Below, in pieces: positions 5,973-6,323 of a stretch of DNA of 6,323 nucleotides (the stretch's first letter is position 1; each line of letters starts with the position of its first letter). Origin of the DNA: Deltaproteobacteria bacterium (lineage in GTDB: Bacteria > Desulfobacterota > WTBG01); the NCBI GenBank assembly GCA_013139225.1, contig WTBG01000331.1, positions 1 to 6,323 on the forward strand, in the 5' to 3' direction. Position numbers and translations under genes: made by a program. Below the pieces are notes generated by a model, which searched no databases, was not told where the DNA came from, and worked only from the letters and a program-made list of their open reading frames with translations.

Positions 5973-6323
5973 TGCCGTCTACGCTCCTTACCAAAAATCA
6001 CTATGTTTTTAAATCGCCCACCAAAGTATTCATAGATAATCAGGCCGACGGCTATTGTAATCAATCCCCAAACGAATGCGGTGAGGTTGTTTCGTATACT
6101 GAAGATGACAATCCACAAGTTTCCGATCACAAAGAGAATCGGGGTCAAGGGGTAGCCCCATGTTTTATAGGGGCGTGGTCGATCGGGGTCCTTTGACCGT
6201 AACACCATCATACCAATAACGGTAAGTGAAGAAAAAACAGCAATTATAAAGCCAACATAGATGAGAAGCGTGTAAAAGGTAGAGGTTAGAACAAGGAGAA
6301 TAGAAATGCTCCCCTGCAAAATG
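5969..6323 (-). CDS. APC-family amino acid/polyamine permease, C-terminal part (5' end outside the window)
   Basis: About 117 C-terminal residues are present and the frame stays open to the right edge. Three hydrophobic regions can be seen: ILQGSISILLVL through a long helix pair ending at GMMVLR, then YPLTPILFVIGNLWIVIF, then VWGLITIAVGLIIYEYF. Between the first two lies the hallmark loop RSKDPDRPRPYKTWGYP, characteristic of the amino acid-polyamine-organocation superfamily (LAT- or YfnA-like permeases). A short basic tail, GKERRRH, ends the protein. It should be an inner-membrane secondary transporter of amino acids; the substrate cannot be told from this fragment. An apparent start near 6319 is only an internal TTG codon, since upstream ILQ-type sequence belongs to the conserved helix. 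It is probably functionally unrelated to the glycosylation genes and marks the right border of that cluster. Its TAG stop (5971-5969) overlaps the neighbour's TAA. Confidence 0.9.
   Translation of the reverse strand, partial: ILQGSISILLVLTSTFYTLLIYVGFIIAVFSSLTVIGMMVLRSKDPDRPRPYKTWGYPLTPILFVIGNLWIVIFSIRNNLTAFVWGLITIAVGLIIYEYFGGRFKNIVIFGKERRRH

Noticed and set aside
1..6323. Insertion sequence, CRISPR array, tRNA or attachment site explaining the GT2 truncation
   Set aside because: No transposase motif, paired terminal inverted repeats, regularly spaced repeats or tRNA-like cloverleaf sequence were seen in the window.

Overview
This 6.3 kb bacterial window is dominated by envelope glycosylation genes. 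It holds one complete GT2 glycosyltransferase, three large polytopic membrane proteins (two of them GT39/PMT-like GT-C enzymes), the truncated remnant of a second GT2 gene, and the 3' end of an unrelated APC-family transporter gene. The genes are AT-leaning, rich in Phe, Lys and Ile codons, and partly preceded by purine-rich Shine-Dalgarno sequences. This fits a moderately low-GC, probably Gram-negative environmental bacterium. Similar polyprenyl-phosphate GT2 and GT-C clusters are known to me from anammox planctomycetes and from Desulfobacterota- or Nitrospirota-like genomes, but nothing here fixes the taxonomy.

Layout. The left half is read leftward from a divergent intergenic region at about 2786-2974. 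First comes a dolichyl-phosphate-glucose-synthase-like GT2 (2051-2785), then a large membrane protein with a DUF6798-like C-terminal domain (174-2000). After these, at the window edge, lies a GT2 fragment on the same strand (1-124) that has lost its N-terminal part and has an in-frame stop just upstream. The right half is read rightward. Two GT-C membrane proteins (2987-4453 and 4458-5972) are separated by 4 nt, and the Shine-Dalgarno sequence of the second lies inside the end of the first. At 5969-5972 the second GT-C gene meets the convergent APC permease gene, and their stop codons overlap by two bases.

How the genes may work together (inference). The GT2 would load a sugar from a nucleotide sugar onto undecaprenyl phosphate on the cytoplasmic face. 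After flipping, one or more of the three polytopic proteins would use the lipid-linked sugar on the outer face of the inner membrane to decorate a lipid, polysaccharide or protein. This parallels the ArnC/ArnT and GtrB/Gtr modules. No flippase, sugar-nucleotide synthesis gene or acceptor gene is visible, so donor and acceptor are unknown. I see no RNA gene, CRISPR array, intact mobile element or toxin-antitoxin pair. The best second-look items are the GT2 remnant, the DUF6798-like protein paired with a polyprenyl-phosphate GT2, and the overlapping convergent stops. I do not see convincing evidence of a wholly new system.
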